The position numbers were made by a program, and so were the translations under genes. This document shows positions 1 through 15,837 of a stretch of DNA of 64,000 bases, piece by piece. Source of the stretch: Flaccisagitta enflata (lineage: Eukaryota > Chaetognatha > Sagittoidea > Aphragmophora). Where the stretch lies: the NCBI GenBank assembly GCA_965153355.1, contig OZ231126.1, forward strand, positions 56,730,001 to 56,794,000. The letters are read 5' to 3'. The notes under the pieces are model-generated. The model worked only from the letters and a program-made list of their open reading frames with translations. It did not search any database and had not been told where the DNA came from. The stretch's first letter is position 1, and each line of letters begins with the position of its first letter.

Positions 1-168
1 TGTACAACCCACTTTGTCCGTCTGTCAGTCGGTCACTCTCCATTGTACTTTCTTTGTGTTAATGCTGTCTTTGGTCTCACTGCTCCTGTCAAAATCCTCA
101 GTGACCTTTGTTACTGCCCCTGCCCACCCATGCGCGACTGGGGTAGTTATCCGGTCTTGTTTTCATTT
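1..168 (-). mobile_element. HINE-like dispersed repeat, copy A (truncated by window start)
   Basis: Read on the minus strand this begins with the family shoulder (acaagaccggataac), followed by ccccagtcgcgc, gggtgggcaggggcagt and a second ggagcagtgag block, then a run of GACC/GACG tetranucleotides. The 3' terminal hairpin would lie before base 1. The same order of blocks recurs in many places in the window. Assignment to Helentron-associated elements is by structure only. Confidence 0.6.
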
Positions 169-537
169 TCAAAAAGTTCTTTCAGTTGACTTGGTAAAAA
201 GAGAAGACAAATATGAGAATTCTCAAATGAAGATGATCGATACGCGAACGACCGAGGAAACAAAACCGGATGAAGAAGCCAGGAAACTGCCTACAAAAGC
301 GAAGCAATCATTGCTGTTGGAAATTCTGAAGAGAAAACAGAAACCAAGAATCAAGCCGATTGCGATATGTGAATCAAACATGTTTTTAGATGGAATGTGT
401 GTGCCTTAGATTGTCTTATGACAAATAAGACTAAAATTGATGCATTGCGAATTGCGCCATTAGCTCGGAAATTCGATAAAGTTTCCAGACATCACCGATT
501 TTCTTATATTCGCATCATTCTTTGGGTAGCTATTCTG
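169..537. other. unassigned sequence with a weak open frame
   Basis: A plus-strand frame is open up to base 409, with a lysine/glutamate-rich stretch at about 190-400. It has no recognisable similarity to the N-terminal half of RPB5, which should lie upstream of the exon at 1286, and no convincing splice junctions. I treat it as intron or intergenic sequence. Confidence 0.3.
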
Positions 538-1239
<702 letters not shown>

Positions 1240-1285
1240 CGCTCTGTTCATTACAACTCCTCTCTCGGATCTTCCTTCCGACTAG

Positions 1286-1675
1286 GTGGGAATCAAAACC
1301 ATCAAAGCTTATTGTCAACGCATGCAAGAGGAGAACATTACTCGCGCCATCATCATAGTTCAAAATGGGATGACGCCATCGGCCAAACAATCTCTCGTCG
1401 ACATGCAACCCAAGTACATTCTCGAACAATTCCTGGAGGCGGAATTACTCGTCAACATCACGGAGCACGAGCTGGTGCCGGAGCACGTCGTCCTCACCAC
1501 CGACGAGAAGACCGAACTCTTGAACCGTTATAAATTGAAAGATGTCCAACTGCCGAAGATCCAAGGGGGCGATCCCGTGGCGAGATATTTGGGGTTGAAA
1601 CGAGGGCAAGTGGTAAAAATTGTGCGTCCCAGTGAAACTGCCGGCAGATATGTCTCGTATAGGCTAGTGTGTTGA
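1286..1675 (+). CDS. POLR2E: RNA polymerase I/II/III subunit RPB5 (RPABC1), terminal coding exon
   Basis: This exon encodes the C-terminal 129 residues of RPB5, the subunit shared by all three nuclear RNA polymerases. It starts right after a 3' splice site (ccttccgactag) and reads [20 protein letters not shown] onward, ending in YRLVC and a TGA stop. Family landmarks are present in order: [21 protein letters not shown], the [25 protein letters not shown] block and [15 protein letters not shown]. The last 70 or so residues are the assembly domain shared with archaeal subunit H. Metazoan RPB5 is about 210 residues, so the exon matches roughly residues 81-210. The N-terminal jaw part must be encoded by exons before the window. 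The identity is very secure. Confidence 0.96.
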   Translation: MGIKTIKAYCQRMQEENITRAIIIVQNGMTPSAKQSLVDMQPKYILEQFLEAELLVNITEHELVPEHVVLTTDEKTELLNRYKLKDVQLPKIQGGDPVARYLGLKRGQVVKIVRPSETAGRYVSYRLVC

Positions 1676-1695
1676 ATGTTGATGTTGATTGTTAA

Positions 1696-1850
1696 AAAAC
1701 AAGGCCGGATACACGGCCAATACCAGTTGCGGACGGGAGGGCAGGGGCGGAAATGCGCGTTTTCACACTTTCCAACTCGATAACCATGACCAACGGACCA
1801 ACGGACGGACGGACAATGCCTCTCGTAGAGTTGCGTGTCCGCAACTAAAA
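1696..1850 (+). mobile_element. HINE-like dispersed repeat, copy B (complete)
   Basis: It has the shoulder aacaaggccggatacacgg, the 5' key agttgcggac (1725-1734), the gggaggg-caggggc block, a tetranucleotide run (about 1790-1815) and a terminal hairpin agttgcg-tgtc-cgcaact (1829-1846). The last ten bases, gtccgcaact (1837-1846), are the exact complement of the 5' key. Confidence 0.7.
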
Positions 1851-2280
1851 AAACAATCTTTTTTCCGGGTGCAAGGGTACTTTTGCCAGGCTTTTGACGT
1901 TCATCTGATGCTTAATTTACAAAAAAGATTCATGCGACGTCAATTATTGATATGCGCGTACTTGAATGTGTATTTGTAATTCCATGTAATCATTATTTTC
2001 AAGTACTTTGCCCACTCGGCTCCGTTCATTCCATATCTCTTATTGTGCCTTTGTTGCCAATTTAACAAAAAAAAAGCATGAAAACCATGTCTGAAGTTCA
2101 TACGTGATGCTGTAGAATTCCAGCGCTCTAGACAAGTAAGCTAGAGGATGCGGCCAGCGGCCAGCTTCTTAGACAACTCGAAAGGCTTAGGTAGCTACGA
2201 TAACTGAATCAGAATGGCTGTCCAAAGAGTCGCGGTTTTGGGTTAATGCGGAAGGTTGGTCTCAGTTTAGTAAATTAGAG
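1851..2280. other. downstream of RPB5, nothing recognised
   Basis: No open frame of note and no repeat that I recognise. Confidence 0.5.
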
Positions 2281-2438
2281 AGCAAGGCCGGACACACGGC
2301 TACCCAAGTCGCGCGCGGGTGAGCAGGGCCAATCACTTGGGCAGGAGCATTGACACAAAAAACGCCCGTAAACGCTGAAAAAGCTTTGTTACGGATGGAC
2401 TGACGGGCTGACTGACAGTCGTCCACGCGACCAAAAAC
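2281..2438 (+). mobile_element. HINE-like dispersed repeat, copy C
   Basis: It has the shoulder gcaaggccggacacacggct, the 5' key agtcgcgcgcggg, the gggcaggagca block, degenerate GACT/GACG repeats and a terminal hairpin gtcg-tcca-cgcgac with a slightly decayed stem. Confidence 0.6.
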
Positions 2439-2764
2439 ATGGCAAGTATTAGAACCTAAAGCTTGATGAAAATCACGAGGCAACGCTGCGGTGAGGCCAT
2501 ATTCTGGGGCCGATCGAGCATCATAATTCGGGTGTGACAGGAAAGAAGTTAGATCAATTTTTCAATGCATCAAGTGTCGTGAACGCACTTCTGTTGAAGG
2601 CTTTCTGTGAGAACTGCTACTACTGTTAGTGATAATGTTAGTCAAGTTACGCGAATAAGCGCAGACAATCATTCTTCATATTTTTAGTTGATTCGATGAT
2701 GAATAAATGGTGTCCTGGGGTGATTGTTCAACGCTATGGTGCTGAACTCATTGCTACGCGAGTT

Positions 2765-2885
2765 AAAACCAGCCCGATCGGGCAACTAGATGCGTCATCT
2801 GCGTGATATTAGAAGAGGCGTAACGGACCGATGGACCGACGGACGGACAGACCCTCGTATAGAGATGCGATGACGCATCTAATAA
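2765..2885 (+). mobile_element. HINE-like dispersed repeat, copy D (short, distinct key)
   Basis: The 5' key agatgcgtcat (2788-2798) is the exact 11-base complement of the end of the terminal hairpin agatgcgatgacgcatct (2863-2880). Between them lie gaccgatggaccgacggacg-type repeats. The key word differs from the gtcgcg of most copies, but the two ends still match. Confidence 0.65.
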
Positions 2886-4469
2886 AAGTCGCACTTATGA
2901 AGGGCTGATTAGGTGATTTCCGGCGGCAGACTCACAGGCCTGTGTTGTATCAAAAACGCGTAATTATTATCTATTTTCCGGGAAATTCGTCGGTCATTTT
3001 TCAGCGATGACTAATTATGCATTGGTAAACTGTACACTATGATTCCAGCAAGAAAATCCAACCTGAATAGAAATATTACTATCTATTTTAGGCTTTTATG
3101 CATACTGGACAGTTTAATTTTCGTGTAATGTGAGCTGTTTTTATCGATATTGGATCTGTGCAGTTTGTTCACAGCTATTCTCCCAGTCTAAATCAGATGC
3201 TAACCAAAGAATGGTATCAAATTTGTTACTCATTTTGCGCATGATGTACTTTGGAGATCGCACCTGAAATAGAGGAGTAAAATACGCCTTTTCTCCATCA
3301 AATTCAACAATGAAAGTTGGACAACATTACTACTCAACAATATCTAAAATAAGGACAAGAGCCTTTGGAGCTCTTACTGGTGTTTAATCCGGACCCATCA
3401 CAACTATCCTTTAAATTTCTGAAAAAACATTCCCTTTTCAGAAATTATCATAGGACTTATCAAAATATTATTTTGTATAAAATTTTTTTATTTAGGATTA
3501 TAACGGGTTTATGATGAACGAAAAACCTACGGAATTGAGGCTTGGGAAGGTCCAAGGCAATGTAGTTAGTGTCCATCAAAAAAGAAATACTCAGGCATTA
3601 TCTATTTTGGTTTTATGACAAAAAGTTGAATTTAGGATAATTTGTATTTTTCAACAATTTAATTGTCCCAACCATGTCCAGCATGTGTGGGTTATCTCTG
3701 TTTTAAAGATGCTGGTGTATAAAGTCTAAATTTTGTCTCCGCTTTTTGTATGAAAGGCAGCTGAATAGAAATAAGCTAAAATTCCTCGCCATTGACACAT
3801 TTCAAATAGTTGGTATTTTTCAACATTTTGGATGGCAACGACCATAGCTATGCATTGACATAAATTGTTTGGGGAGGACATTTTTTTTAATGCAATCAGT
3901 TAAGGAGATCTCAAGGAATTCTATTTCAAGTCACAAAAGCCTTTTTATCTTTGATATCTTGTTAAAAGTAACTAGCAACATTCCTGAATTGGTTAATATT
4001 GAAGCTTTTTATTCAGCTCTTTTGTGGACTTTGAAAAAAAAACAAATTTTGGTCAAAATTACCATGATTTTGAAAACCAGATATTTGTACGTTTCAGATG
4101 ATTGTGAATTGAAAGAGACTGACTTTTTTATACCAAAACATTTTAGCACTATCCCCTGACCCCCCAGTCACTAGGGGCCCCCAAGGGGGCCTTGGGGCGC
4201 CATTAAGCTTTGGTAATCAGCGATTTGAACCCATTTGACCCACAATCTTGCAAATCAGTCATAAGTTATTTTCATAATTGAGTTCTAAAGATTCTACTTT
4301 TTCGACTCCAAATGTAAGTCTGTCGCTGGAAATCACCATTAAGCCATTGAAACTCAGATTTGGACTTAGATTTTTATGTCTTTGCACACATTCATTCCTC
4401 CTAGCGTTGAGGTCTTGGGCGAATTTGCCTCCTCTAATTTTCCTTAATCGGTCCTCGATCTCTCAGGGC
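2886..4469. other. AT-rich intergenic stretch, no gene recognised
   Basis: Only short AT-rich open frames are present. The 96-codon frame at 3869-4159 has no recognisable features. I see no convincing exon. Confidence 0.5.
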
Positions 4470-4478
4470 CCATACCAG

Positions 4479-4974
4479 TCGGGTGTGTCAATATGCAAAA
4501 GGTTTTTTGATCAGATCATCATCATCAGGGAGTGTTGGGACATTAATTTTTAGACACTTACCGTTTTTTTTTTAAATTTTATTCATCTTCCGTTTTTTTC
4601 TAAATCACCATTTAGCCCCTAATTTGTATATTGTAGTTCAGCTGGTTTTACGCCTGGATTATTGATGACAAGGACTAAAATCCAAACACCTTGGTTCTCT
4701 TATTCCATATACTATAAAAAATTAGTGAAAATCTTCTGCTTATATAAAAGAAAAAACATGATTTTTAAAATGATATATCAGTTTTATTTTTAACAAAACA
4801 GGGTGCAGGCGCTAAAAGTATATATATTTTTGACAATCTTTACACTCGCTAAAAAAATGGAAGATGATTGAAATTGAAAAAAGTAAAAATGGTAAGTATC
4901 TTGTAATTAATGTCTTTATATTCCCTGATAATGATGAGCTGATCAAAAGACCTTTTGCATATTGACACACCCGA
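4479..4974. mobile_element. 496-bp foldback MITE with perfect 9-bp target duplication
   Basis: The terminal inverted repeats match for about 24 bp (TCGGGTGTGTCAATATGCAA at the left; its complement at the right end), and less perfect pairing continues inward. It is flanked on both sides by CCATACCAG (4470-4478 and 4975-4983). A 9-bp duplication and long inverted repeats are typical of Mutator-like (MULE) non-autonomous elements. There is no coding capacity. Confidence 0.85.
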
Positions 4975-5178
4975 CCATACCAGGTTGTTTCTCAGGCCTC
5001 TGTTCAGCGCTCTCCGTATTCAAATGAGTCCCCTCAGTCTTTGGCTTTAATGGCTTGAAATCTGTCCTTGCCTTTAAAATCACATTCATACAATGGGCGT
5101 CGCTGACCAGTGCAGTGACTTATTGCCCTTAGGCGCAAAGTTAAAGTCACAAGTCTACAACTTGGCAAAGTTCCTGAG

Positions 5179-5478
5179 TTACCAAGCCGTACCTTTTTTA
5201 AACAGATCGCCAAACACTAACGACAAAGGAGGAGCAATTTGATCTAATTCTATAGAAATTGGTGAATTGTTAGAGGTAGTGGTGGTAGGCGAATTCTGAC
5301 GTTGGTGTTTCCCCACGTTCCGTATGGAGGTTCGCCACGCACCTTGAAATGAGGTTTCGTCCGTCAATCGGTGATGCACCGTCTTGTCCCGTGTATCCAG
5401 CAGTATCTTTGGAATTCTTTGGATGGTCCATGCGAGCGTTTTCTTACCTAGCGGTCGTGGTTGCAGACGGCTCGACAT
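5179..5478 (-). CDS. possible small exon or gene, unknown
   Basis: An open frame of 99 codons on the minus strand, with higher GC and less biased composition than its surroundings (starts MSSRLQPRPLGKKTLAWTIQ; C-terminal part SIELDQIAPPLSLVFGDLF). It holds a possible 5' splice site after ctag (gtaagaaa, near the start) and another after the lysine codons at the 3' end (gtacgg), so it could be one exon of a spliced gene transcribed away from the innexin. I do not recognise the product, and the frame could also be chance. Confidence 0.3.
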   Translation of the reverse strand: MSSRLQPRPLGKKTLAWTIQRIPKILLDTRDKTVHHRLTDETSFQGAWRTSIRNVGKHQRQNSPTTTTSNNSPISIELDQIAPPLSLVFGDLFKKGTAW

Positions 5479-6202
5479 TAGGTGAAATTAGACACTTTTA
5501 CATATGATCCTAGGACTTGTTAATCAATCACCGTGCTCACTCTTTGTTAGTTTCTTTCGATTTAAATCCTTTCATGTCTCTTATAGAAGTTCAACTTTTT
5601 CTTCCTTTTTAGAAGTTCAGCTTTACGAAAGAGAGAGAGGAAGAGAAACTTGTATATCGAGTTAGGGCGAGGACAAACGAGCCAAACTCTCGATTTTGGT
5701 CTTCGGGACCAACAAAATCTCTTTTCCTGTTTTGGAGTAATAAAATCATTTTATCGTTGTACTAAGGCTCTATAGCAGTTTTCGTACGATAAACAAAAAT
5801 TCCTGTGTTTTCTTTGTTGAGCGTTATCTTTCCTCGGAAAGAAAATGTTCCCAATTAACCCAGGTCGCTCCACTTTCTCTTTACGTTCAATTTAAACGAA
5901 TCTCTCACATCGCTTCTGAGCTCTTTAACTCATTCAACACATTTCGGAAGCTGAATCAAGATTTTTTCCCGCCGAATTGATCTGAGGCAACAAAAGACAA
6001 AATTCCACCCCGATTAGTGGCAACAAAGACGTCAAAAGACGTCTGGATCTGCACTATTCGTATTTATGCGACAGGAATGCACGGAAATTGTTGCATTGCA
6101 TAGTTGAGAGACCAGCGCAAAGAGGACAAATTTCCACTCAAACATTACATAACCAATTAAATCTGATTATCGCCCCGGAAAGCTTATTTTACAATTTTTG
6201 AA
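5479..6202. other. 5' flank of the innexin gene
   Basis: No coding sequence seen. A purine tract (gaaagagagagaggaagaga) lies near 5630. The promoter cannot be placed from sequence alone. Confidence 0.4.
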
Positions 6203-9081
<2,879 letters not shown>

Positions 9082-9319
9082 TGTAAATTGTTGTACTTCT
9101 TTGAGAAGCTTACTTTTTTTCACAATAGTCCAGATATTTGTTTCTTCTAAATGAGGTTTCTTCCAAAGTATCGAATATGGTGTTTAATTCAGAGTTGAAA
9201 AAAAGTTGTAAGCTTCCCACGGCCATTCAGTCCCTGACTACCAACAATTGATTATCAAGATTATCGAACAACTTTTTGATCTGGGAAACAATCATGAAAG
9301 TATTCGAAAGTATTTGGAT

Positions 9320-9951
9320 TAAAAAATCTCAGGTTCAAGTCAAAATTCTGAGATTTAACCGTCCATCCCATACTGTACCAATTTCGACCCCAGGAATCCA
9401 AATCTGCAGCCGAAAATGGTCTCAGGTCAATATTTCCATCGACTACGGCTACATTTCTCAGGTCATAATGCTATATAAGGTCAAATTTTCAAAATAGGAA
9501 ATTTGTCAATCTGATTGCAGATTCAAAATCCTTGCAAAAAACTGTGTGAAGAAAGTGTCTTTCTCTTTTCAAAATTTTGATTAGATCATAGTCAAAATTA
9601 ACATTATCGACCAAAATAAGGTCAAATTTAGACAAAAGAGCAATTTTACTCTATTTTGGATGGTTGACGCTTATTTTGACTATGTTCCACTCAAAATTTT
9701 AAAAAAAGAAAGACACTTTCTTATCATAGTTTTTTCCAAGGATTTTGAATCAACAATCAGATTGACAAATTTCCAATTTTGAAAATTTGACCTTATATAG
9801 TATTTTGACTTGAGAAATGTAGCCGTAGTCGATCGAAATATTGACCTGAGACCATTTTTGACTGCAAATTCGGATTCCTGGGGTCAAAATTGGTCTAGAA
9901 CGGGATGGACAGTAAAATCCCAATATTTTGACTTGATTCTGAGATTTTTTA
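9320..9951. mobile_element. 632-bp foldback element, 10-bp target duplication
   Basis: The two halves are inverted copies of each other over about 280 bp, starting TAAAAAATCTCAGG at the left and ending in its near-complement at the right. It is flanked by GTATTTGGAT at 9310-9319 and 9952-9961. The same family occurs at 18,890-20,028, and half of it at 61,615-62,035. No coding capacity. Confidence 0.85.
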
Positions 9952-9961
9952 GTATTTGGAT

Positions 9962-11237
9962 GCACTAACGCAATTTGATGACTGCGCTCTGTGAGAAGGA
10001 ATAACATTCTAATGTAATTCCGCTTCTAAAGAATATTTTGTAAGGTCCCATCTTTCTTTATTAAGTTTTCGTTAAAAATAATCGCTTAAGACATGATCCA
10101 GAGTATTTATTTGTTTCTTATTCAAGCTCTTTGACACTGTTGTAAAGCTTTAAAACTAAAATTTTGGATTGGACAAAAAAATCATTTTCCCCACAACATC
10201 CCAACACAGGCCTCTTTTAAGAAAAAAGACCACTAGGCGTGGGTTGATGCCCAGAAATGCATCTTAAAGTTAAAAGCAGCATCAATAAACCCTAAAAACA
10301 GAGAAGAAACAATTCTGAATTTAAACTTTGGCGTAGTCAAATTGTTACAAAGTATTTGATTTTGATTGATTCCACGAGGGTTATCCACTGATATGCTCAA
10401 ACATAACATACAAAAATTCTGACAGGCTTTGATATTAGTATCTTAAACACTAAAAAAAACAAGTCAACTGTCAGTTGAGAAAAAAAAGAGGAAAATTTTT
10501 ATAAGACAACTTTGATTCCCTAATTACCCATCTTCCTGTTGGAGCAGCTCCATGAAATTTTTACTGTAGTTAGGGGACGCGCTCAGCTGTGTGCATATCA
10601 AATTTCATAGGAATTGAACAATAGGAAGTATGGTTTTTGTTGATTTTTTTGTCAAAAAATGAGTTTTTAACATTTTTTGAAAGATACATGTTTGGCCTCC
10701 TAAATTTTATTACGGCTTAATCAAGAAAAAAATCGCATTTTCAAAAACATCAGATCTTTACTATGATATTTTGCTTGAGTCTGATGTTCTTGGTTTTTTC
10801 ATTTTCTAATTTTCCATGCGAATTCAAAATTTAGGGTAACACAAGTAATGCTAAATTGAGAGATAATTCAGAAAAATTCTTTATGTTTTACATCATCATT
10901 TATAACCTCTTTTTTTTGGAGTGCAAATTCGCATTGTTTTTTTTTAATAAATCACTTGTGGTAACATAGTTAATGACTAGAAAAAGTCAAATTTGGCAAA
11001 AAAGATATTTCAGTTTTGACCTCTCGTGAATAGCAAACGGCACCAGATTTTTCATGATGTCTTAAAACGTACTGGAACCAACGAAATATCGCCTTTAAAA
11101 AAGTCTTTAAAAGTATATATAGACACGGTAACTTCCAGTGACGAAATCTTTGTCATAGAAAAAAAAAAGGTACGAAAAGAGAAAAAGAAAAGAAAAGAAA
11201 AGTAAAACTAGAAAAATAAACTGAAAGAGAAAGGAAA
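9962..11237. other. AT-rich sequence, nothing recognised
   Basis: No gene, RNA or clear mobile element recognised. Confidence 0.45.
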
Positions 11238-11238
11238 C

Positions 11239-13030
11239 AAGGCCAACACCTATAAGTCGCGTGCGGGACTTACATAATTACTTGATCACCTATAATCACC
11301 AATAATTACCTATGATTACAAAACCTATAATTTCCTACAGTGAGTTATAATTACTTATACCTATAATAACTGATAATTTCCTTTAAAATGATTATGATTT
11401 CCAATAATTAGCTATCATCACCTTTAATTAATCTAATGACCTAAAATTACTTATGATTAGATATGGACCTTTAAGAACCAATGATTACCTATAATACCCT
11501 ATGATTACCTATATTTACCTATAACTGCATAATGACCTTTGGTTACCTTTGATTACGTAATAACCTATAACAACCAATAATGACTTAATATGACTTACTA
11601 GACTATAATGACCAAATGACTAAAATGACCACAATGACCTAAATCACTTGAATTGACTAAAATTGACTTAGAATAATTTCAATTGACTCAAATTGAGTCA
11701 AATTGACTTAATATGACTTCAAATGACTAAAATGACTAAGTGACTTAAATTGACTTTCATTGAATTTAAATGACTTAAAATGACCTAAAAAGACTTAAAT
11801 TGACTTAAAATGGCCTAAATTGACTTGAATTGACCTAAAATGATTAAAATGCCTTAAGTGACTGAAATGACTTACATTGACTTAAAATAACTAAAATGAC
11901 TTGAAATGACTTGAAATGACCTAAAGTGACTTAAAATCACTTGAGATGATATGAATTGATATACTGAATTAAAATGTCTTAAAAAAGGACGTTATGGACA
12001 AAAAAGTAATAAGGGGACAGACCAACCAACGAACTTAAAATGACTTAGAATGACTTAGAATGACTTAGATTGACTTTACATGACTTAAAATAAATTAAAA
12101 TGACTCTAAAAAGGACGTAATGGACAAAAAAGTAAAAAGGGGACAGACCAACCAACCAACTTAAAATGACTTAAAATGACTTAAAATGATTTAGAATGAC
12201 TTAGAATGACTTAAAATGACTTATAATGACTAAAAATGACTTAAAATGATTCAAAATGACTCAAAAAAGGATGTAATGGACAAAAAAGTAAAAAGGGGAC
12301 AGACCAACCAACCAACTTAAAATGACTTAAAATGACTTAGAATGACTTAGAATGACTTAGAATGACCTAAAATGACTTAAAATGAATTAAAATGAATCAA
12401 AATGACTCAAAAAAGGATGTATTGGACAAAAAAGTAAAAAGGGGACAGACCAACCAACCGACTTAAAATGACTTAAAATGACTTAAAATGACTTAGAATG
12501 ACTTAGAATGACTTAAAATGACTTAAAATGAATCAAAATGACTCAAAAAAGGATGTAATGGACAAAAAAGTAAAAAGGGGACAGACCAACCAACCAACTT
12601 AAAATGACTTAAAATGACTTAGAATGACTTAGAATGACCTAAAATGAATTAAAATGAATTAAAATGAATCAAAATGACTCAAAAAAGGATGTAATGGAAA
12701 AGAAAGTAAAAAGGGGACAGACCAACCAACCGACTTAAAATGACTTAAAATAACTTAGAATGACTTAAAATGACTTAAAATGACTTAAAATGAATTAAAA
12801 TGAATTAAAATGAATTAAAATGAATATAAATGACTCAAAAAAGGACAAAATGGACAAAAAAGCAAAAAGGGGACAGACCAACCAACCGACTTAAAATGAC
12901 TTAGAATGACTTAAAATGACTTAGAATGACTTAAAATGACTTAAAATGATGTAATGGACAAAAAAGTAAAAAGGGGACCGACCAACGGACCGACAAAGCG
13001 GGATGTAGAGTCGCGTGCACGCGACTAAAA
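11239..13030 (+). mobile_element. expanded HINE-like element, copy J, with internal higher-order repeats
   Basis: The 5' end has aacaaggcc and the key agtcgcgtgc (11,255-11,264). The 3' end has the tetranucleotide run, gtagag and the hairpin ending gcacgcgact (13,017-13,026), the exact complement of the key. Between them lie 1.7 kb of degenerate decamers (tgacttaaaa and variants). From about 11,985 these are organised into about eight units of 108-156 bp, each opening with a ggatgtaatggac / ggggacagaccaacc segment. That segment resembles the element's own 3' tetranucleotide region, so it seems to have been multiplied with the decamers. Confidence 0.65.
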
Positions 13031-13415
13031 ATGAAAGACGAAAAGAATGAAAGATTGGAAGAATAAAGTAAAGGAAAGAATAAAAAAAGGAAAGAATGAA
13101 GGAATGAAAGAAGGCAAGGATGCAAGAATGAGGAAGGAAAGTATAGAAGAATGAGGGAATGAAAGGAGGGGAGAATGAAAGAAGGAAAGAATAAACGGAG
13201 GGAAGAAAGATAGAAAGGACAAAAGGAAGAAAGGAAGAAAGAAAGAAAGAAGCAAAACAGAAGCAAGGAAGAGAACAGAAAATGAATTTTTTTTAAAATG
13301 AGCGTGCATGTGTGGCACAAGTAATTAACATTTGCGCACACAAGTGTGTATAAGTCTGCATGGGTCTGTCTTGAGGTGTGCACGCGCGCGCGTGTGTGTG
13401 TATGTAAATCAGAAT
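13031..13415. repeat. purine-rich AAGG/AAAG degenerate tract and CG/TG tract
   Basis: GAAAGAATGAAGGAA-type repeats to about 13,260, then a short cgcgcgcgtgtgtgtg run. The long minus-strand frames here are composition artefacts. Confidence 0.8.
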
Positions 13416-13735
13416 GATTTTTTTGGCATGTTCTAGCTTTTGACCTTCTATTACTATCTTCGCCAAAAGAAACGCGACACCTTCTATCTACAATATCTTA
13501 GCTTCTAGAAAAGCTAGATACTTTTTTAAAAAAAGAAATTAATCTTCTTCAAAAGATCTACAAAATGAGTCCAATCTGGTAACAGCATCTTAAAGCGTTT
13601 AGAAATGGTAAGCAGAAGAAGGAAAATAGTCATATTCAGAATTGATAAAAGATTGTGAGAAAAAAAAAGATTAAAATTGATATAACTTTAACTTTTGTTA
13701 TCTTAGCTTCTGGAGAAGCTAGATACTTTTTGTCC

Positions 13736-13821
13736 CCGACGAACAGTTTTCGTCGGTGGACTATGTGATGGACCTGATCGTGTAGTCTGTCGTCTGTCTG
13801 TCTGTCTGTCTGTTTGTTTAA
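13736..13821. repeat. paired hairpins followed by (GTCT)n
   Basis: The hairpin ccgacgaacag-ttttcgtcgg (about 13,736-13,757), preceded by the hairpin tagcttctggagaagcta, is followed by a GTCT microsatellite. This resembles the 3' end of the HINE-like family read from the other strand. Confidence 0.5.
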
Positions 13822-14279
13822 AACCCTCTCATATTTTTGGAACCAGACTTCAGAATTTTATGAAACTTTGCTGGTGTTGTTTATTGGTCAATAGGAGCTT
13901 GTGTATTAATTTTCAGAAAAATTCATTAACTTTTACTACCCTTTGCCTATTATTTTTGTAGTAATATTTAGCTGGGACTTAGGCGGTTTACATAGGTAGA
14001 GGGTAGTAAAGGTTTATGATTTTTTTTTTAATTCAGTGTACAAGCAGAGGGTAGTAAATAAACAACCCCTGCAAAATTCGAATTAAATCTGAAGTCTGGT
14101 TTATGAGATATTAGCTTATTTATGTAGTAGTATGTTGCTAGGACTTAGGCAATTTACATAGGCAAAGGGTAGTAAAGGTATGTGAATTTTTTTCTAATTT
14201 GGTACACAAGTAGTGGGTAGTGAATAAATAACTGCTGCAAAATACGAATTAAATCTGAAGTCTGGTTTATGAGATATTA

Positions 14280-14892
14280 GGGTCATTTCAGCACAAATCA
14301 CACAAACTATAAAACCCAAAAAAATAGATTTGGCTCATTTTTGGTGTACAGATAGCCCATGTGGAGATATGCATAAATCCCGAATTTTTTTGCTCTACGA
14401 CGCATATTTTGGATTTTACGGGGGTTTGAAATTTGGCCCCCCCGGGGTACCCCCAAATCTTTAAAGGGCCATAACTTGGCCTGTAGTTGAGCTAGAAAGA
14501 CAATCTTGGTGTCAATCATCTAGTTTTGGACCAAAGAATCTGATACAACAAAAAAATTGGTCAAAAAAATTTTTTTGGGGGGTGATTACCCCTAGGGGTG
14601 GTTATTTGGGGTACCCCGGGGTACCTAGTACGGTGAAATTTGGAAAAATTCAAATTGAAAAAGAAACTTCATGGTTTTTTGTATCATATTCAAAAATAAA
14701 AAACATGTGTATAGACCTCCTAGACGCTGAAAAAAAAATAATAAAATGGCTTGTTGGGCCATTTTTCTCATTTTCACCCAAAAATGGCCCGAGAAGGGTA
14801 AAAATGTAACAAATAGCCCGACAAGCCATTTTATTATTTTTTTTTTCAGTATTAAGGAGGTCTATACACACGTTTTTTATTTTTGAATATGA
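14280..14892. mobile_element. 613-bp insertion in the 170-bp array, TA duplication, internal palindrome
   Basis: Uninterrupted array units read gatattagcttatt; here the sequence is gatat-TA-[insert]-TA-gcttatt. The right part (about 14,683-14,892) is a near-perfect palindrome with an 80-bp stem centred near 14,788. The left part contains homopolymeric G and C runs (ggccccccc, ggtaccccgg). Confidence 0.7.
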
Positions 14893-15073
14893 TAGCTTAT
14901 TTATGTAGTAGTATGTTGCTAGGACTTAGGCAATTTACATAGGCAAAGGGTAGTAAAGGTATGTGAATTTTTTTCTAATTTGGTACGCAAGTAGAGGGTA
15001 GTAAATGAATAACCCCTGCAAAATTCGATTTGAATCTGAAGTCTGGTTTATGAGATATTAGCTTATTTATGTA

Positions 15074-15837
15074 CAGTATGATTTTTCTGAACTGTAACAT
15101 AAGATGATAACATAGCACAAAAAGTAGAAGAGCTAGCTATAATATGAAAAAAACACTTGGAAGATATGAGTTTGCAGATTTTTGTTGGTAAATCCCAAGG
15201 AGTTTTTCTGTTATTTTGATCTGATTAACGAATGTGAATAGAAAGGCAGATTCTGCCAAAAAAGGCTGTTTTGTTGTGATTGTCTTTCTGTACATCACTC
15301 CCATTTCTGAACGCTTTGAGCTATGGATCCTAGATTGGTCTCAAATGAAAGATATTTTGATGAGTTTTAAAAGAAAAACAAAGACAGCGATATTTTCAAA
15401 GAGTTACCCCGCCAAACATCAACGATTTTGTTGTTTCAGGAAAAATTGTTTGTAGAATTGACTTTCAGTTAACCAAATGCATTCAAAACTCAAAAAAGTC
15501 TGTCTGTTGAGTCTTTCCCAAAAAGGACTTCAAAATAGCTTTCATTTGGGACCAATCTGGCATCTGTAGCTCAAACCGTTTGGAAATGAGAGCAATTTAA
15601 AGAGAAATAGTTCAGCCAATATTTCATCAATCTTTTCCATTTTTCCACATTTCTAAATTTCAATCCCAATTAACAAAGTAAGATAGATTTCAATTTTCTT
15701 TCAAAAAAACCCTTAGAATCTCTTAGCAAATAACTGCAATTTCTTATCTTCCAAGAGCTTCTTTCAGAATTTGGCTAGCTCTTCTAGTTTCTGCATACTG
15801 TTCTCATCTTATGTTACATTTGAAAAAAATCATACTG
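15074..15837. mobile_element. 764-bp foldback MITE with TA duplication
   Basis: It begins CAGTATGATTTTT and ends in the complement, flanked by TA (15,072-15,073; 15,838-15,839). Neighbouring array units supply the empty site (tttatg-TA-gta). Inverted pairing extends inward (gctagctataat against agcttctttcagaatttggctagc). Confidence 0.8.

Noticed and set aside
12000-13030. Regularly spaced repeats suggesting a CRISPR-like array
   Set aside because: The spacers are themselves decamer repeats, the context is eukaryotic, and the whole lies within a HINE-like element.
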